The translations under genes and the position numbers were made by a program. From positions 1-44,578 of the forward strand of contig CALERO010000042.1 in assembly GCA_937907325.1 (NCBI GenBank): DNA of 44,578 nt. Reading direction: 5' to 3'. This stretch comes from UBA4716 sp002438865. Lineage in GTDB: Bacteria; Bacillota; Clostridia; UBA1381. This document shows positions 6,798-16,057 of this stretch, piece after piece; positions within the stretch are counted from its first letter, which is position 1, and every line of letters begins with the position of its first letter. Under the pieces are notes generated by a model. It had not been told where the DNA came from. It made no database searches and saw only the letters and a program-made list of their open reading frames with translations.

Positions 6798-8087
6798 ATG
6801 TATCGTTATGCAATAGAAAATCTCGATAAATGGAAAAATAGTAAAAACCGAAAGCCTCTTATTATCGAAGGTGCAAGACAGGTAGGCAAAACCTGGATAA
6901 TGAAGGAATTTGGCAAAAAGTCATACAATAAAACTGTGTATATCAATTTTGATTCCAACGTACAGATGGCAGAATTATTCTCCATAGACTTAAATGTGGA
7001 ACGAATAATTATGGGTCTCGAATTATACGCAGGGCATAAAATAAACCCATCCGATACGCTTATCATATTCGATGAGGTTCAGGAAGTACCAAAAGCATTA
7101 TCTTCGCTTAAATATTTTTATGAAAATTCTCCTGAGTATCATATTGTATGTGCCGGTTCTCTTCTTGGAATTGCCTTGCATGAAGGAACATCTTTCCCTG
7201 TCGGTAAGGTGGACTTTCTTAAACTATATCCTCTGTCATTCAAAGAATTCCTTATGGCAATCGGTCTTGAAAGGTTTGCAGAGCTTTTAGATAAAAAAGA
7301 TTATGATATGATAAAAAGCTTTAAGCGGACATATATTGATGCCTTAAAGCAGTATTACTATGTTGGAGGTATGCCTGAAGTCGTGGCATCTTTTGCTGAC
7401 GAAAAGGACTTCAATGAAGCAAGAAAAATTCAAAAGAGAATACTGACCGCATATGAACAGGACTTTTCAAAACACGCACCAAAGGAAATTGTTCCGAAAA
7501 TAAGAATGTTATGGAACAGCATTCCCTCCCAGCTTGCAAAGGAAAATAAAAAGTTTATATACGGTCTTATTCGTGAAGGTGCAAGAGCAAAAGAATATGA
7601 AACTGCAATTATGTGGCTTTCAGATTGCGGACTTGTGCATAAGGTCAGCAGAATCAATGCACCCAATATTCCCCTCAAAGCATATGAAGATTTGAAAGCA
7701 TTTAAGTTATTTATTGTAGATGTAGGATTGCTTGGTGCAATGGTTGGATTAAATCAGCGTACACTCTTAAATGGAAATGAATTATTCACTGAATTTAAGG
7801 GAGCATTGACCGAACAATATGTTATGCAGCAGCTTGCAGTAAGTCAAGACTTGGGAATCTATTATTATACCAATGAACGAAACACCTGCGAGGTTGATTT
7901 TATAGTGGATAACGGCGATTATATCATTCCACTTGAAGTTAAGGCAGAAATCAATCTCAAAGCAAAGAGCCTTAAAACATACAGAGAAAAATTCAAGCCT
8001 GAAATATCAATACGCTCATCTATGGCAGATTATAGTGAAGAAAATGGACTTGTTAACATCCCGTTGTATGCAATAGATGGGATTTAG
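6798..8087 (+). CDS. AAA ATPase with C-terminal DUF4143 nuclease-like domain
   Basis: The 429-residue protein belongs to the ATP-binding AAA_14/DUF4143 family (COG1373 type). Walker A is GARQVGKT at 25-32 and Walker B is LIIFDE near 88-93. A sensor-like AGSLLG follows. The C-terminal third carries CEVDFIVDNGDYIIPLEVKAE, a PD-(D/E)XK-like D...E-x-K arrangement. The start has GGAGG a few bases upstream. Family members are common in genomic islands, and their substrate is not settled. It precedes the type III R-M pair by 112 bp but has its own promoter region, so a joint role is not shown. Confidence 0.85.
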   Translation: MYRYAIENLDKWKNSKNRKPLIIEGARQVGKTWIMKEFGKKSYNKTVYINFDSNVQMAELFSIDLNVERIIMGLELYAGHKINPSDTLIIFDEVQEVPKALSSLKYFYENSPEYHIVCAGSLLGIALHEGTSFPVGKVDFLKLYPLSFKEFLMAIGLERFAELLDKKDYDMIKSFKRTYIDALKQYYYVGGMPEVVASFADEKDFNEARKIQKRILTAYEQDFSKHAPKEIVPKIRMLWNSIPSQLAKENKKFIYGLIREGARAKEYETAIMWLSDCGLVHKVSRINAPNIPLKAYEDLKAFKLFIVDVGLLGAMVGLNQRTLLNGNELFTEFKGALTEQYVMQQLAVSQDLGIYYYTNERNTCEVDFIVDNGDYIIPLEVKAEINLKAKSLKTYREKFKPEISIRSSMADYSEENGLVNIPLYAIDGI

Positions 8088-8199
8088 ATTATCAAACTAA
8101 GTGTACTGTTTGATGTACAGTTATATCATTATAATAAATTATGTAGGCAATAATATAGTAAAAAATTTATAAATGCAAATACAGAAATGAGGTATTTAT

Positions 8200-10131
8200 A
8201 TGGATAATGTAGTTGTAGAAAATATTATAAGCATTTTGCAAAGCGGGAAAAGCCTCCCGTCATCGTATCAAGAAGTGTTGTTCCCTGTTAACAATAAAGA
8301 ATACACTTTGCAATACAAAGATAAGAAGTCCAAAGAACAAATTTTGTCGGTGGGTGATGAGCCTCAAGCGGTTCCTTTTCAGATTGAGAAGGAGTTCAAC
8401 TGTTCTGATGTCAAATGGAAAAATCTTCTTATTTGTGGAGATAACTACCAAGCACTAAAGACAATGTACGAGAATAAGGATGAACTTATCAAAGATAAGG
8501 TAAAGGGCAAGGTTAAATTGATTTACATTGATCCGCCATTTGCTACTGATAATGATTTCGTCAGCAAGGATGGAGCAAAAGCATATTCGGATAAGGTTAA
8601 GGATGCTGAATTTATAGAGTTTCTACGAGAAAGATTGATACTTGCAAAAGAAATACTGGCACCAGACGGAACGATATACGTTCATTTGGATTCCAAGAAG
8701 AGCCACTACATAAAAGTTATTCTTGATGAAATTTTTGCCGAATTCGAGTTTGCGGAGATTATGTGGCTGTGTGGGCTCATGGGAAGCGGCAACTATTATC
8801 CTAAGGCTCACGAAGTAATATATTGTTATAAAGCCAAAGGAGCTACCTTTAATCCGCCTCACAGACTCGGATTGTCAACAAGAATTACTAAAGCTCTCCA
8901 GAAGGATGAAAACGGTTGGTATTATACTCGTGGTCGTGAAGGTACTCCCGGTGGTCCTAACGCTAAACGCTGCTTGAAAACTTATGTATGCGACAATCCC
9001 AATTTTACTAAGCAACAGGCAATTGATTATGCAAATGAAACAAGAAAGCAGCCCGCATGGAGTGTGTGGATTGGGAAAAAGGATCTGGCAAAGGCTTATA
9101 ACGATTATCCTGTAGGAACATATGCTTATCGTGCTAATAAGAGTGTTGATTATCCTACTCAAAAGCCTATTGAATTGTTGGAAAGAATTATAAATGCATC
9201 TTCCAATCCCGGTGATATAGTCATGGATTTCTTTGCGGGGAGCGGAACAACGTTGGTTGCTGCTGAAAAACTGGGGCGCCGATGGATTGGGTGCGATATT
9301 GGTAAACTTTCAATTTACACCATTCAACGTCGTTTACTGATCACGGGAGTACAAGCAAAACCTTTTTGTTTAGTTAATGCCGGTTGCTATAATCTTAATT
9401 CGGTATTCGAGTTAGAAAAAGAGAAGTATTATAACTTTGTTTTGGATCTATTCCATATCGATAGAAAGAAATATAGCATCAACGGAATACCCGTTGACGG
9501 CAAACGACGCGGTGATTGGGTAAAAGTCTTTACTTTCCAAGATTTTGACGATAATACCGCTATAGATGTTGGCTATCTCAATGAACTTCATACACAAATC
9601 GGTAGCAAAATAGGAAGACGATTTTACCTAATTGCTCCTGAAATGAATGTGGATATCATAGGTGATTATTATAAAATTGGTGATGTAAAATACTACCTGC
9701 TTCGTATACCCTATCAAGTCATTGCTGAGTTACATAAGCTAGAATTCAAAAAGTTGCAGCAGCCTAACAATAAAGAAAAAGTTAATTCGATTGAAAACTC
9801 CGTAGGCTTTTATTTCAATGAAATGCCTGAGGTTAAAACTCATTTAGAGTGCGACGCTAAAAAGGCAAATATTGTGATAGACAGTGTCGCTTCTCCGTAT
9901 ATAAAGTTGGATAAGAACAATAAGGTGATTGACGAGATTTTGGCAATGGTCTTGATAGATTCCAGCGATAATAACAATTTTATTATGCAAGATGTTTTCT
10001 TTGCCGATGATATAAAAACTGATAGCGGATATTTAGTGACTATTAATAAAAGCAATCTGCTAAGCAAACGAATTAAGGTTATTTACATTGACATTTTCGG
10101 CAATGAATTTAAAGAGGTATTGGAGGTGTAA
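8200..10131 (+). CDS. mod: Type III restriction-modification methyltransferase (Mod)
   Basis: The 643-residue adenine-N6 methyltransferase is of the beta class. Motif IV DPPF is at 111-114, and motif I DFFAGSGTT follows at about 342-350, the order expected for Mod. The segment between them holds the target-recognition region. The opening CGDNYQALKTM and the phrase YIDPPFATDNDF are typical of type III Mod proteins. It modifies one strand of an asymmetric site and is required for the nuclease complex. The stop is 2 bp before the Res start, so the two are translated together. A GAGGT site precedes the ATG. The protein appears full length and intact. Confidence 0.93.
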   Translation: MDNVVVENIISILQSGKSLPSSYQEVLFPVNNKEYTLQYKDKKSKEQILSVGDEPQAVPFQIEKEFNCSDVKWKNLLICGDNYQALKTMYENKDELIKDKVKGKVKLIYIDPPFATDNDFVSKDGAKAYSDKVKDAEFIEFLRERLILAKEILAPDGTIYVHLDSKKSHYIKVILDEIFAEFEFAEIMWLCGLMGSGNYYPKAHEVIYCYKAKGATFNPPHRLGLSTRITKALQKDENGWYYTRGREGTPGGPNAKRCLKTYVCDNPNFTKQQAIDYANETRKQPAWSVWIGKKDLAKAYNDYPVGTYAYRANKSVDYPTQKPIELLERIINASSNPGDIVMDFFAGSGTTLVAAEKLGRRWIGCDIGKLSIYTIQRRLLITGVQAKPFCLVNAGCYNLNSVFELEKEKYYNFVLDLFHIDRKKYSINGIPVDGKRRGDWVKVFTFQDFDDNTAIDVGYLNELHTQIGSKIGRRFYLIAPEMNVDIIGDYYKIGDVKYYLLRIPYQVIAELHKLEFKKLQQPNNKEKVNSIENSVGFYFNEMPEVKTHLECDAKKANIVIDSVASPYIKLDKNNKVIDEILAMVLIDSSDNNNFIMQDVFFADDIKTDSGYLVTINKSNLLSKRIKVIYIDIFGNEFKEVLEV

Positions 10132-10133
10132 CT

Positions 10134-12689
10134 TTGGAAGGGATTAGAAAAATCGACTTAAAAAACTTAGTTCTAAGAATAGATATGAACTATGATCATT
10201 CAATCATTGACCTGAATGACTGGCAGGATTATTTAGACTGTTTATGTGGGGACAGAGAATATCAAAAAGAGGCTATACGAACGGTTCTGATATATCTTCT
10301 TTCAGGCAAGTATTCCTCTATAAACGATTTGGTTGTAGAAAACTACAATGCTAGCGAGGATATTAAAAACAAATATGCTTCTGCTACACATTACTTAAAA
10401 AAGCTACAATTCCCGAATATGCTATCTGGTGTTGTGGACTTAGCAACGGGAACTGGTAAAAGTTTTGTGCTTTTTGGTGTAGCACATATTATGTTGCTTA
10501 TCGGTGCAATAAAAAGAGTGCTTGTTTTGTGTCCGTCTTTAACAATTGAAACGGAATTAAACAAAAAATTCACTGAGCTGTTATCGCGAGAGGACATTCA
10601 AATTGCCATTCCTGCTGCATATAAGAATGGTGCCTTCAGTCTTGTGAATGCCAATCAAACCATTGATGCTAATGACATATGTATTGAAAACATACACGCT
10701 GTATATTCAAATACTGGCTCTTCTATTTCTGACAGTTTTTCGGGCAATGGAGAAGATACACTTGTTTTAAGTGACGAAGTTCATCACGCTTATAATTCTT
10801 CAAGTGACACTGATGTTAGAAAATGGAAAGGGTTTGTTACGGATTCTCAATATAGTTTCAAATATCATATCGGGTTTACCGGAACTGCATACCGTGATGA
10901 TGAATATTTTAATGATGTTATTTACAGATACTCATTGCGGCAGGCAATAGACGACAGAATTGTAAAGAATATAAACTATGTTGACGAAGATGTTAGTGAT
11001 AACGATTACGAAAAGTTTCAGAAAATATGCCACAACCACCAAAAAAACAAGATAAAGTATTCGTCCATAAAGCCTATTTCCATTATTGTAACTTCAGATA
11101 TAAATTCTGCAAAGAATTTATATGAAGATTTTGTAGATTTTCTTGTTAGCACAACTTCAGATGATATAGATGCTGTTGAGAAAAAAGTTCTTATAGTAAC
11201 ATCTCATAAGGATCATAAAGACAACATTCCAAAACTCCAAAATGTAGACGACAAAAGCGATCCGATAGAATGGATTATTTCTGTATCAATGCTTACCGAG
11301 GGATGGGATGTAAAAAATGTTTTTCAAATTGTTCCTTGGGAAGATAGAGCTTTCAATTCTAAACTCTTAGTATCACAGGTGTTGGGGCGTGGACTGAGAA
11401 TACCAATCTCATTCGCAACACAACCATCTGTTAGAGTATTTAATCACTCTGCTTGGAGTAAAAATATCAGAAAAATTGTTGACGAAGTATTGGAAAATGA
11501 GTCAATAATTTATAGTAGAATTATCATAGACGGGGATCGTGCTAAATATAATTTTGAATTGCATAATTTATCTTACGATAAGCAGTTGACTCATCGGTCA
11601 AACGAAAACTATGACAAAGTTGAAACATTTGATATTAGCAAACCGCTGACTTTAGTTACACAGGAAAAAACTATAACTCGTTCGTCCACATATTTAGACA
11701 CAAAAAATAATATCGAGACGGTGACTTATAGCATAAACAAAGAAACTAAATCAGTAGAAGAAGTTGCAACCGCTATAGTTAACCAGTATCGTAGTCGTAA
11801 AAATGAAGCACGCATCCGAAACATGAGCAATGAACTGGTCTTTAATAACGGCGAAACAGAAATGGACAAGCTTCCTACTTTTAAAGAAATCGTGGCGTTT
11901 ATTAAAAAATCAATGCAGGAAGCTAACATCTCAGGCAATGAACTTACCGCTGTGAATATTGAAAAAATTAACGGCAAATTCACAGGTTTGTTAAGAAAAA
12001 AGAGGACCTCAGCAGGATTTGAGTCCAAGGTTAAGGAACCTGTTAGTATAAATACCACTGATATGGAAAGAGCTTCTGTCAGATATTCGTCTTTGAAAAA
12101 TGGAGTTGTTGTTTTTTATACTAACAGTTATGATACTGAAATACCCACCGACGAAAAAGATATTCTTGATCAGTTTAAGGATGATTTCCCCGGAAAGCTA
12201 TTTAAGCAAAGAAATGTCTTTGATTTCAAGACTCCGTTAAGTTTAGTTTTTACGACACGCGATCCAGAATTTAAGTTTGTGGAGGGACTAACCAAGACAT
12301 CGGTTGCACAGAAAATTGATGCTTGGGTAAAGTCACGTGATGTTGGATTTTATAAGATAAGTTATATATTAAAACGCGGATCAAATCCCAAAGAATTTAA
12401 CCCGGATTTCTTTATTAAAGTCGGTAACAACATTGCTGTAATAGAGACAAAAATGAATAATGACATCACTTTGGAGAACTATTCTAAAATGGTGGATGCT
12501 CAAAAACATTTTTCGTTATTAAACAATGAGTTAGAAAAAATGGGGTCACCTGTTCGCTATTCCTTTAATATACTTTCGCCATCGTCGTATCCGGATTTTG
12601 AAGCCAAACTTATTGATGGAAGTTATTTTAATGGCTTTAATAGTGAAATCGAAATACAATTACATGAGACCTATAAGAATAAAAACTAG
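10134..12689 (+). CDS. res: Type III restriction endonuclease subunit (Res)
   Basis: Translation begins at a TTG placed 5 bases after GGAGGTG, which lies at the end of mod; 851 residues result. It is a superfamily-2 helicase-nuclease. Walker A is LATGTGKS (104-110), motif II DEVHH (about 214-218), motif III TGTAYRDD, and a motif VI region reads QVLGRGLRIP. Near the C-terminus, FNPDFFIKV followed by IAVIETKMN gives the D...E-x-K nuclease centre. With Mod it would translocate on DNA and cut near head-to-head sites. All key motifs are present, so the system is probably active. Confidence 0.92.
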   Translation: MEGIRKIDLKNLVLRIDMNYDHSIIDLNDWQDYLDCLCGDREYQKEAIRTVLIYLLSGKYSSINDLVVENYNASEDIKNKYASATHYLKKLQFPNMLSGVVDLATGTGKSFVLFGVAHIMLLIGAIKRVLVLCPSLTIETELNKKFTELLSREDIQIAIPAAYKNGAFSLVNANQTIDANDICIENIHAVYSNTGSSISDSFSGNGEDTLVLSDEVHHAYNSSSDTDVRKWKGFVTDSQYSFKYHIGFTGTAYRDDEYFNDVIYRYSLRQAIDDRIVKNINYVDEDVSDNDYEKFQKICHNHQKNKIKYSSIKPISIIVTSDINSAKNLYEDFVDFLVSTTSDDIDAVEKKVLIVTSHKDHKDNIPKLQNVDDKSDPIEWIISVSMLTEGWDVKNVFQIVPWEDRAFNSKLLVSQVLGRGLRIPISFATQPSVRVFNHSAWSKNIRKIVDEVLENESIIYSRIIIDGDRAKYNFELHNLSYDKQLTHRSNENYDKVETFDISKPLTLVTQEKTITRSSTYLDTKNNIETVTYSINKETKSVEEVATAIVNQYRSRKNEARIRNMSNELVFNNGETEMDKLPTFKEIVAFIKKSMQEANISGNELTAVNIEKINGKFTGLLRKKRTSAGFESKVKEPVSINTTDMERASVRYSSLKNGVVVFYTNSYDTEIPTDEKDILDQFKDDFPGKLFKQRNVFDFKTPLSLVFTTRDPEFKFVEGLTKTSVAQKIDAWVKSRDVGFYKISYILKRGSNPKEFNPDFFIKVGNNIAVIETKMNNDITLENYSKMVDAQKHFSLLNNELEKMGSPVRYSFNILSPSSYPDFEAKLIDGSYFNGFNSEIEIQLHETYKNKN

Positions 12690-12731
12690 ATGACTTCTAA
12701 TTAAGAACTATATATGGATTTAATTCCCTCG

Positions 12732-12760
12732 TTGACTGTTGTCTCTTCTTGTGATACTAT
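12732..12760 (+). promoter_or_regulatory. Sigma-A promoter before a decayed small gene
   Basis: TTGACT (12732-12737) and TACTAT (12755-12760) are 17 bp apart. AAAAGGGG follows as the ribosome site for the remnant starting at 12786. Confidence 0.55.
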
Positions 12761-12785
12761 TTGTGTTGCAAAAAGGGGAAATCAA

Positions 12786-12950
12786 ATGAAGGTGATTGAA
12801 GAATTATGGTATGGGAATATAAACCCAATGGAAAGACCATTTCAAAGTCAAGGCCTGTTGTGACGAGATGATACAAATAACAGAGTGTCAAACCTTTATA
12901 AAAGGATTTAATTAGGAGCAAGATTCTTTATAGAATTGCTTCGAAAATGA
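12786..12950 (+). pseudogene. Remnant of a small DUF6809-like gene
   Basis: An intact start (MKVIEELWYGNINPMERPFQ) ends after 25 codons at 12863. Further on, in shifted frames, TFIKGFN and then LGARFFIELLRK look like the usual C-terminal end of the same kind of protein (about 12896-12950). The middle is missing and a frameshift is present. Promoter and ribosome site survive. The start motif YGNINP...ER is what I recall for DUF6809-type proteins; a functional-looking relative may be the gene at 5837. Confidence 0.6.
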
Positions 12951-12952
12951 TG

Positions 12953-12995
12953 CCGACATATTCGATAAATGAAATTCGAGTATGTCGGTATTTTT
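12953..12995 (+). terminator. Rho-independent terminator
   Basis: CCGACATATTCGA (12953-12965) pairs with TCGAGTATGTCGG (12976-12988), one G-T pair, followed by TATTTTT. It lies directly behind the decayed small gene. Confidence 0.75.
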
Positions 12996-13020
12996 ATGCC
13001 AAAAATGAAAGGATGAGATT

Positions 13021-13489
13021 ATGAAAAAGATAATATACACGGCACTTGCTACACAATGTTGCTAACACAATCAGCATCGGAATGAACTAATATACGATAG
13101 CGAAATTGGATTCCTTGGAAATGTAACATTAACCTTAGCATCAGACGGCAGTAGTTTTGTCAGGCCAATAACCAATAGGTATGGTGAAAGCATCAGCCTA
13201 GAAAATTATGTTCCGACAAAATACGGATATACATTCAAAGGATGGTTCACTGACCCCCAAACAAAGCAAAATCAGGTAACAACATTTAAATTTACAAAGT
13301 CTGATGTCCTCTATGTGAAATGGAAATCTACTCAGCAGGAGCCTATAAATCTAAATAACGAAATTATGAGCAAAGACACATGTTATCTCACAGATGAAGA
13401 AACAAAAATATGAAATAAAATCATAGAAGAGAAAAATAAAGCCTACATAGACGGTTTCGGATATGTAGCACCAAGTAAGACAAAAACCA
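13021..13489 (+). pseudogene. Decayed secreted protein with an InlB B-type repeat
   Basis: A start MKKIIYTALATQCC ends at once in a stop. From about 13067 an open stretch contains YVPTKYGYTFKGWFTDP and then VLYVKWKS, the recognisable Listeria-Bacteroides (InlB B) repeat of surface proteins. A TGA at 13411-13413 interrupts the frame, which continues for about 25 codons until it runs into an unrelated fragment on the other strand. The signal peptide region and C-terminus are lost. TGA is used as a normal stop elsewhere in the window, so this is decay, not recoding. Confidence 0.75.
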
Positions 13490-13618
13490 TCATCGTAGAT
13501 TCAGACGGAGACATAAATAGACAGCTCCGTTTTGCATACTCTCCAAAAGAATAATATCTTTCCGGTTGAAGAAGTCTGCACGGAGTCTCATATAGTAATA
13601 TTTTTGATTTTCAGCCAT
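13490..13618 (-). pseudogene. 5' fragment of a phage replisome organizer-like gene
   Basis: Read on the minus strand, a GGAGG site is followed by ATG and a 42-residue frame beginning MAENQKYYYMRLRADFF and continuing IILLESMQNG. This is the characteristic start of phage replisome organizer (DnaD-like N-terminal domain) proteins. It stops where the decayed InlB-repeat gene begins, so only the first part of the gene is left. It indicates earlier phage or conjugative-element DNA at this spot. Confidence 0.65.
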
Positions 13619-13694
13619 TGTTTGTGCCTCCTCAAATCGTAGTTTTTAAAACAGATGTGCACCTCTGTTGCAATTCGATTAAATCACAAACAAC

Positions 13695-13723
13695 TTGACT
13701 TGTAAAGGGGTTTAGTGTATACT
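13695..13723 (+). promoter_or_regulatory. Sigma-A promoter of the DUF6076-like gene
   Basis: TTGACT (13695-13700) and TATACT (13718-13723) are separated by 17 bp. The start codon lies 55 bp downstream. Confidence 0.7.
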
Positions 13724-13778
13724 TTAGGTAATGATATAAATGTAAAAATATAATTCACATAAAAAGAAGGTGTTACAC

Positions 13779-14810
13779 TTGAAAAAGAAAACGGAATTTC
13801 CGAACATACCAATGCTCAAAAAGCCCGTAATAGCTATAAATATTGATTTTAAGAAGAAAAAAGAGCATCTTGTAATCGGTGATTTTGACAATGTAAATGC
13901 GTTTGTCCGAGGTCAAAAAAATAATCATATAATTTTTGAAAAGATTCGTCCTCTCGGCTCATTTTTGCTTGACATTATTACCGAGTCCGAATACTTTTCT
14001 GATATAAAAACTAACTTTTATGAAATTTCCAAAGAAAAATATGCTGAAAATCTGCGTGTGGTTGAAGGTTTATACGAAGCAGATAATCCCGTTTTGAAAT
14101 TTATCGCTTTGTCGTTATGGGATGAATATAGCCGGATTCTAAAAGCAGGCAAAGAAAAAGACGAGGCTTACCCCGCCTTGGAAAGGTTGGAGGATTTAAC
14201 CCTCCCGTTCAGATATAACCTGATGAATAATGTGTTGACTTGGCAGAAACATAAGCCTTTTAATCCGCTTATGGATGTGCCTACCGAATATTACAAGTAC
14301 CCTGCACTCAATTTGGTAATCCCACAAACAAAAGGAACAATGGAATATATGGCTTCCAATTTTACTTTGTTTCCGCTTATTGTGCATTACCTAAAAACCA
14401 TATATGAGAAAAAGAAATTTTTCAGCTATTGCAAAGTTTGCGGCAAACTGTTTCTTGCACCCGATAACAATAAGACATTTATCTGTTCGGAAAAGTGCAA
14501 GGCGAAACAACAAAAGATGAACAAGAAAAAGTATGATGATGCCCATAAAGGCGATTCTACGGAGAAACTCCATAAATCCGAATATCAGTATTGGTTCAAT
14601 CGGCTTTCCAAAGCAAAACGAAAGAAAAATACAGCGGCTATTACCGACATAGAACAGGCTTTTGCAAAATTCAAAGAAGTTTCCAAAATAAAGAAAAAGC
14701 AAGTGAATAACGGCTTGCTTTCATATGAAGCGTATTACGGCTGGTGTCTCGAACAAAGAGGCGTTATTGATGCTATTATGATGAAGCACGGTCTGTTTGA
14801 TAGGGGCTGA
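13779..14810 (+). CDS. Zinc-finger protein resembling DUF6076 (second copy)
   Basis: The TTG at 13779 is chosen because AGAAGG lies 9 bases upstream; a GTG at 13770 abuts that site. The product is 343 residues. After an N-terminal domain of unknown fold (about 1-205) comes a treble-clef-like cluster C218, C221, C236, C240 (CKVCGKLF, FICSEKCKAKQ), then a strongly basic helical tail. Gene size and architecture match the protein at 3349-4281 in the neighbouring element, though residue identity looks low. It has its own promoter and stands alone between pseudogenes and the hairpin array. Function unknown; nucleic-acid binding is inferred from the basic tail and zinc site. Confidence 0.7.
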   Translation: MKKKTEFPNIPMLKKPVIAINIDFKKKKEHLVIGDFDNVNAFVRGQKNNHIIFEKIRPLGSFLLDIITESEYFSDIKTNFYEISKEKYAENLRVVEGLYEADNPVLKFIALSLWDEYSRILKAGKEKDEAYPALERLEDLTLPFRYNLMNNVLTWQKHKPFNPLMDVPTEYYKYPALNLVIPQTKGTMEYMASNFTLFPLIVHYLKTIYEKKKFFSYCKVCGKLFLAPDNNKTFICSEKCKAKQQKMNKKKYDDAHKGDSTEKLHKSEYQYWFNRLSKAKRKKNTAAITDIEQAFAKFKEVSKIKKKQVNNGLLSYEAYYGWCLEQRGVIDAIMMKHGLFDRG

Positions 14811-14853
14811 CCCCGAAGCGGCATACACCATTGCCGACTCTACAAATTACTGC

Positions 14854-15192
14854 AGGGCTGACCGTCTGCCAACTCCGGCGGCAGACGACCAACCCTTTTT
14901 AATTTCACCGTCTGTTAAAATATATCGCTCAAAAACGGCGAGCAATATATTTTAACACCCACCCCGTCGGCAAAGGTGTAACACACTACACTTTGCACGC
15001 AAAGAAGTGCGCCAAACTTTCCCTTTGGAATCCCTCAAAAAAGAGTATATATCTGCAATTATGGCGCAGCTATATACTCTTTTTTCCAATCATCACAGAG
15101 GCATCGAGCCTCGTGATGATTGCATAGTAATTTGTTGTAGGACACCAATTTACTATGCTTCTTTATCCTCAAATAATAATTTGGGGATAAAG
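14854..15192 (+). other. Array of large stem-loops, non-coding
   Basis: No credible gene is present. Successive inverted repeats: CGTCTGCC/GGCAGACG (14863-14870, 14880-14887, then T5); 13-bp arms 14913-14925 with 14945-14957; perfect 15-bp arms 15037-15051 with 15071-15085; 9+5-bp arms 15088-15102 with 15108-15121; 9-bp arms 15122-15130 with 15150-15158; 13-bp arms 15161-15173 with 15180-15192. The last four follow one another almost without spacer. The sequences differ, so it is not a simple repeat array. It may be an RNA domain, stacked terminators or a transfer origin region. Confidence 0.7.
14992..15013 (+). other. Candidate oriT nic region
   Basis: A short inverted repeat TTTGC-AC-GCAAA (14992-15003) is followed at once by GAAGTGCGCC. 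An inverted repeat next to AAGTGCGCC resembles the nic regions of RSF1010/pIP501-type origins (TAAGTGCGCCCT). The match is partial and no relaxase gene lies in the window. Confidence 0.3.
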
Positions 15193-15259
15193 AAAAAACA
15201 ACTTCTAATACCGATAAATTTATAATCACCATAAAAAATTGTTTATTTTTATTAAGCTA

Positions 15260-15937
15260 TTAATCTTCAGTAAATGAAAGAAAATTTTTTCGACATATGT
15301 TGGTTACAAGATTTAGATTGTCATCCAAAACAGCTCGACAAATTTTAATCCTCATTCCGTTTTCGATACAATCTTTTAACAATGCTCCATATTCGCTCCG
15401 ACTATCAACTACACATTTCTTTAAAAATGGGGTGAAAATCACGAAGTAATATTCCGCATTATATCCCTCTGTTAGAAGATTTTTTATTTGTCTAAGTTGC
15501 ATCATAGCTCTTTGCGATTTTATATTTGGTAGCAATATTGTGGCTTTATCAGAAATAATACTTTTCACTTCTATGATCTTGTTTTTTTGCTTCAGATAAA
15601 AGTCACACTTGTAATTTTTCACTACCTTTTCTGCAAGAATTTCCTGATGTTTTGCCATCAAAATGTTTTTTACAACTCTGTTGGCAAATCCAGAATTTAT
15701 TATAACATATTCACCTTTAACTTTTAATGCAAATAAAGAATACGGAGATGCATTTTTTTGATAAGTATTATTTGTTATCAAGGCATCTGAGCATTCAAGG
15801 TCTAACAGATTTCTAAGTTTACATGTGCTAGGGACATAGCATTTCGTCATTTTATTATTTAGAATTATAGTACATGAAAATCTTGTTTTATCTTCCGCAA
15901 TAAATTTAGCTTTAGTCAGTTTTTTTATCATATGCAT
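15260..15937 (-). CDS. SfsA-like nuclease-fold protein
   Basis: The 225-residue product has the two-part SfsA layout: an N-terminal OB-like half (about 1-85) and a C-terminal PD-(D/E)XK-like half with CDFYLKQKNKIIEVKS (D...E-x-K near 110-126). RSEYGALLKDCIENGMRIKIC near the end matches the usual SfsA C-terminal segment. AAAGGA lies before the ATG. SfsA proteins bind DNA and several have been proposed as nucleases. It is divergent from the methyltransferase operon, 188 bp away, and AT-rich like its neighbours, so a role as an extra restriction or repair nuclease is conceivable but not shown. Confidence 0.7.
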   Translation of the reverse strand: MHMIKKLTKAKFIAEDKTRFSCTIILNNKMTKCYVPSTCKLRNLLDLECSDALITNNTYQKNASPYSLFALKVKGEYVIINSGFANRVVKNILMAKHQEILAEKVVKNYKCDFYLKQKNKIIEVKSIISDKATILLPNIKSQRAMMQLRQIKNLLTEGYNAEYYFVIFTPFLKKCVVDSRSEYGALLKDCIENGMRIKICRAVLDDNLNLVTNICRKNFLSFTED

Positions 15938-16057
15938 ATTTTATTATCCTTTCTGAGCTTGCTTATACATTATATCAAATTTATATATAGAATTCAAGAG
16001 TTAGTATCCAAAAACAACCGACAGGTAGGACTTTTTTTCTCTTTTTTCAAAAATCTA

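Noticed and set aside
13411..13413. TGA inside the InlB-repeat frame as possible recoding (tryptophan or selenocysteine).
   Set aside because: The gene is also broken at its start and end, TGA is used as a normal stop elsewhere in the window, and no recoding signal is seen.
14854..15192. CRISPR array.
   Set aside because: The palindromes differ from each other in sequence and spacing, and no cas genes are present in the window.
14854..15192. Retron msr-msd region.
   Set aside because: Long hairpins fit, but there is no reverse transcriptase gene in the island.
15007..15225. A 72-codon frame running through the hairpin array.
   Set aside because: It consists of the arms of four successive stem-loops and the candidate nic region; the peptide is a by-product of the palindromes and has no ribosome site.
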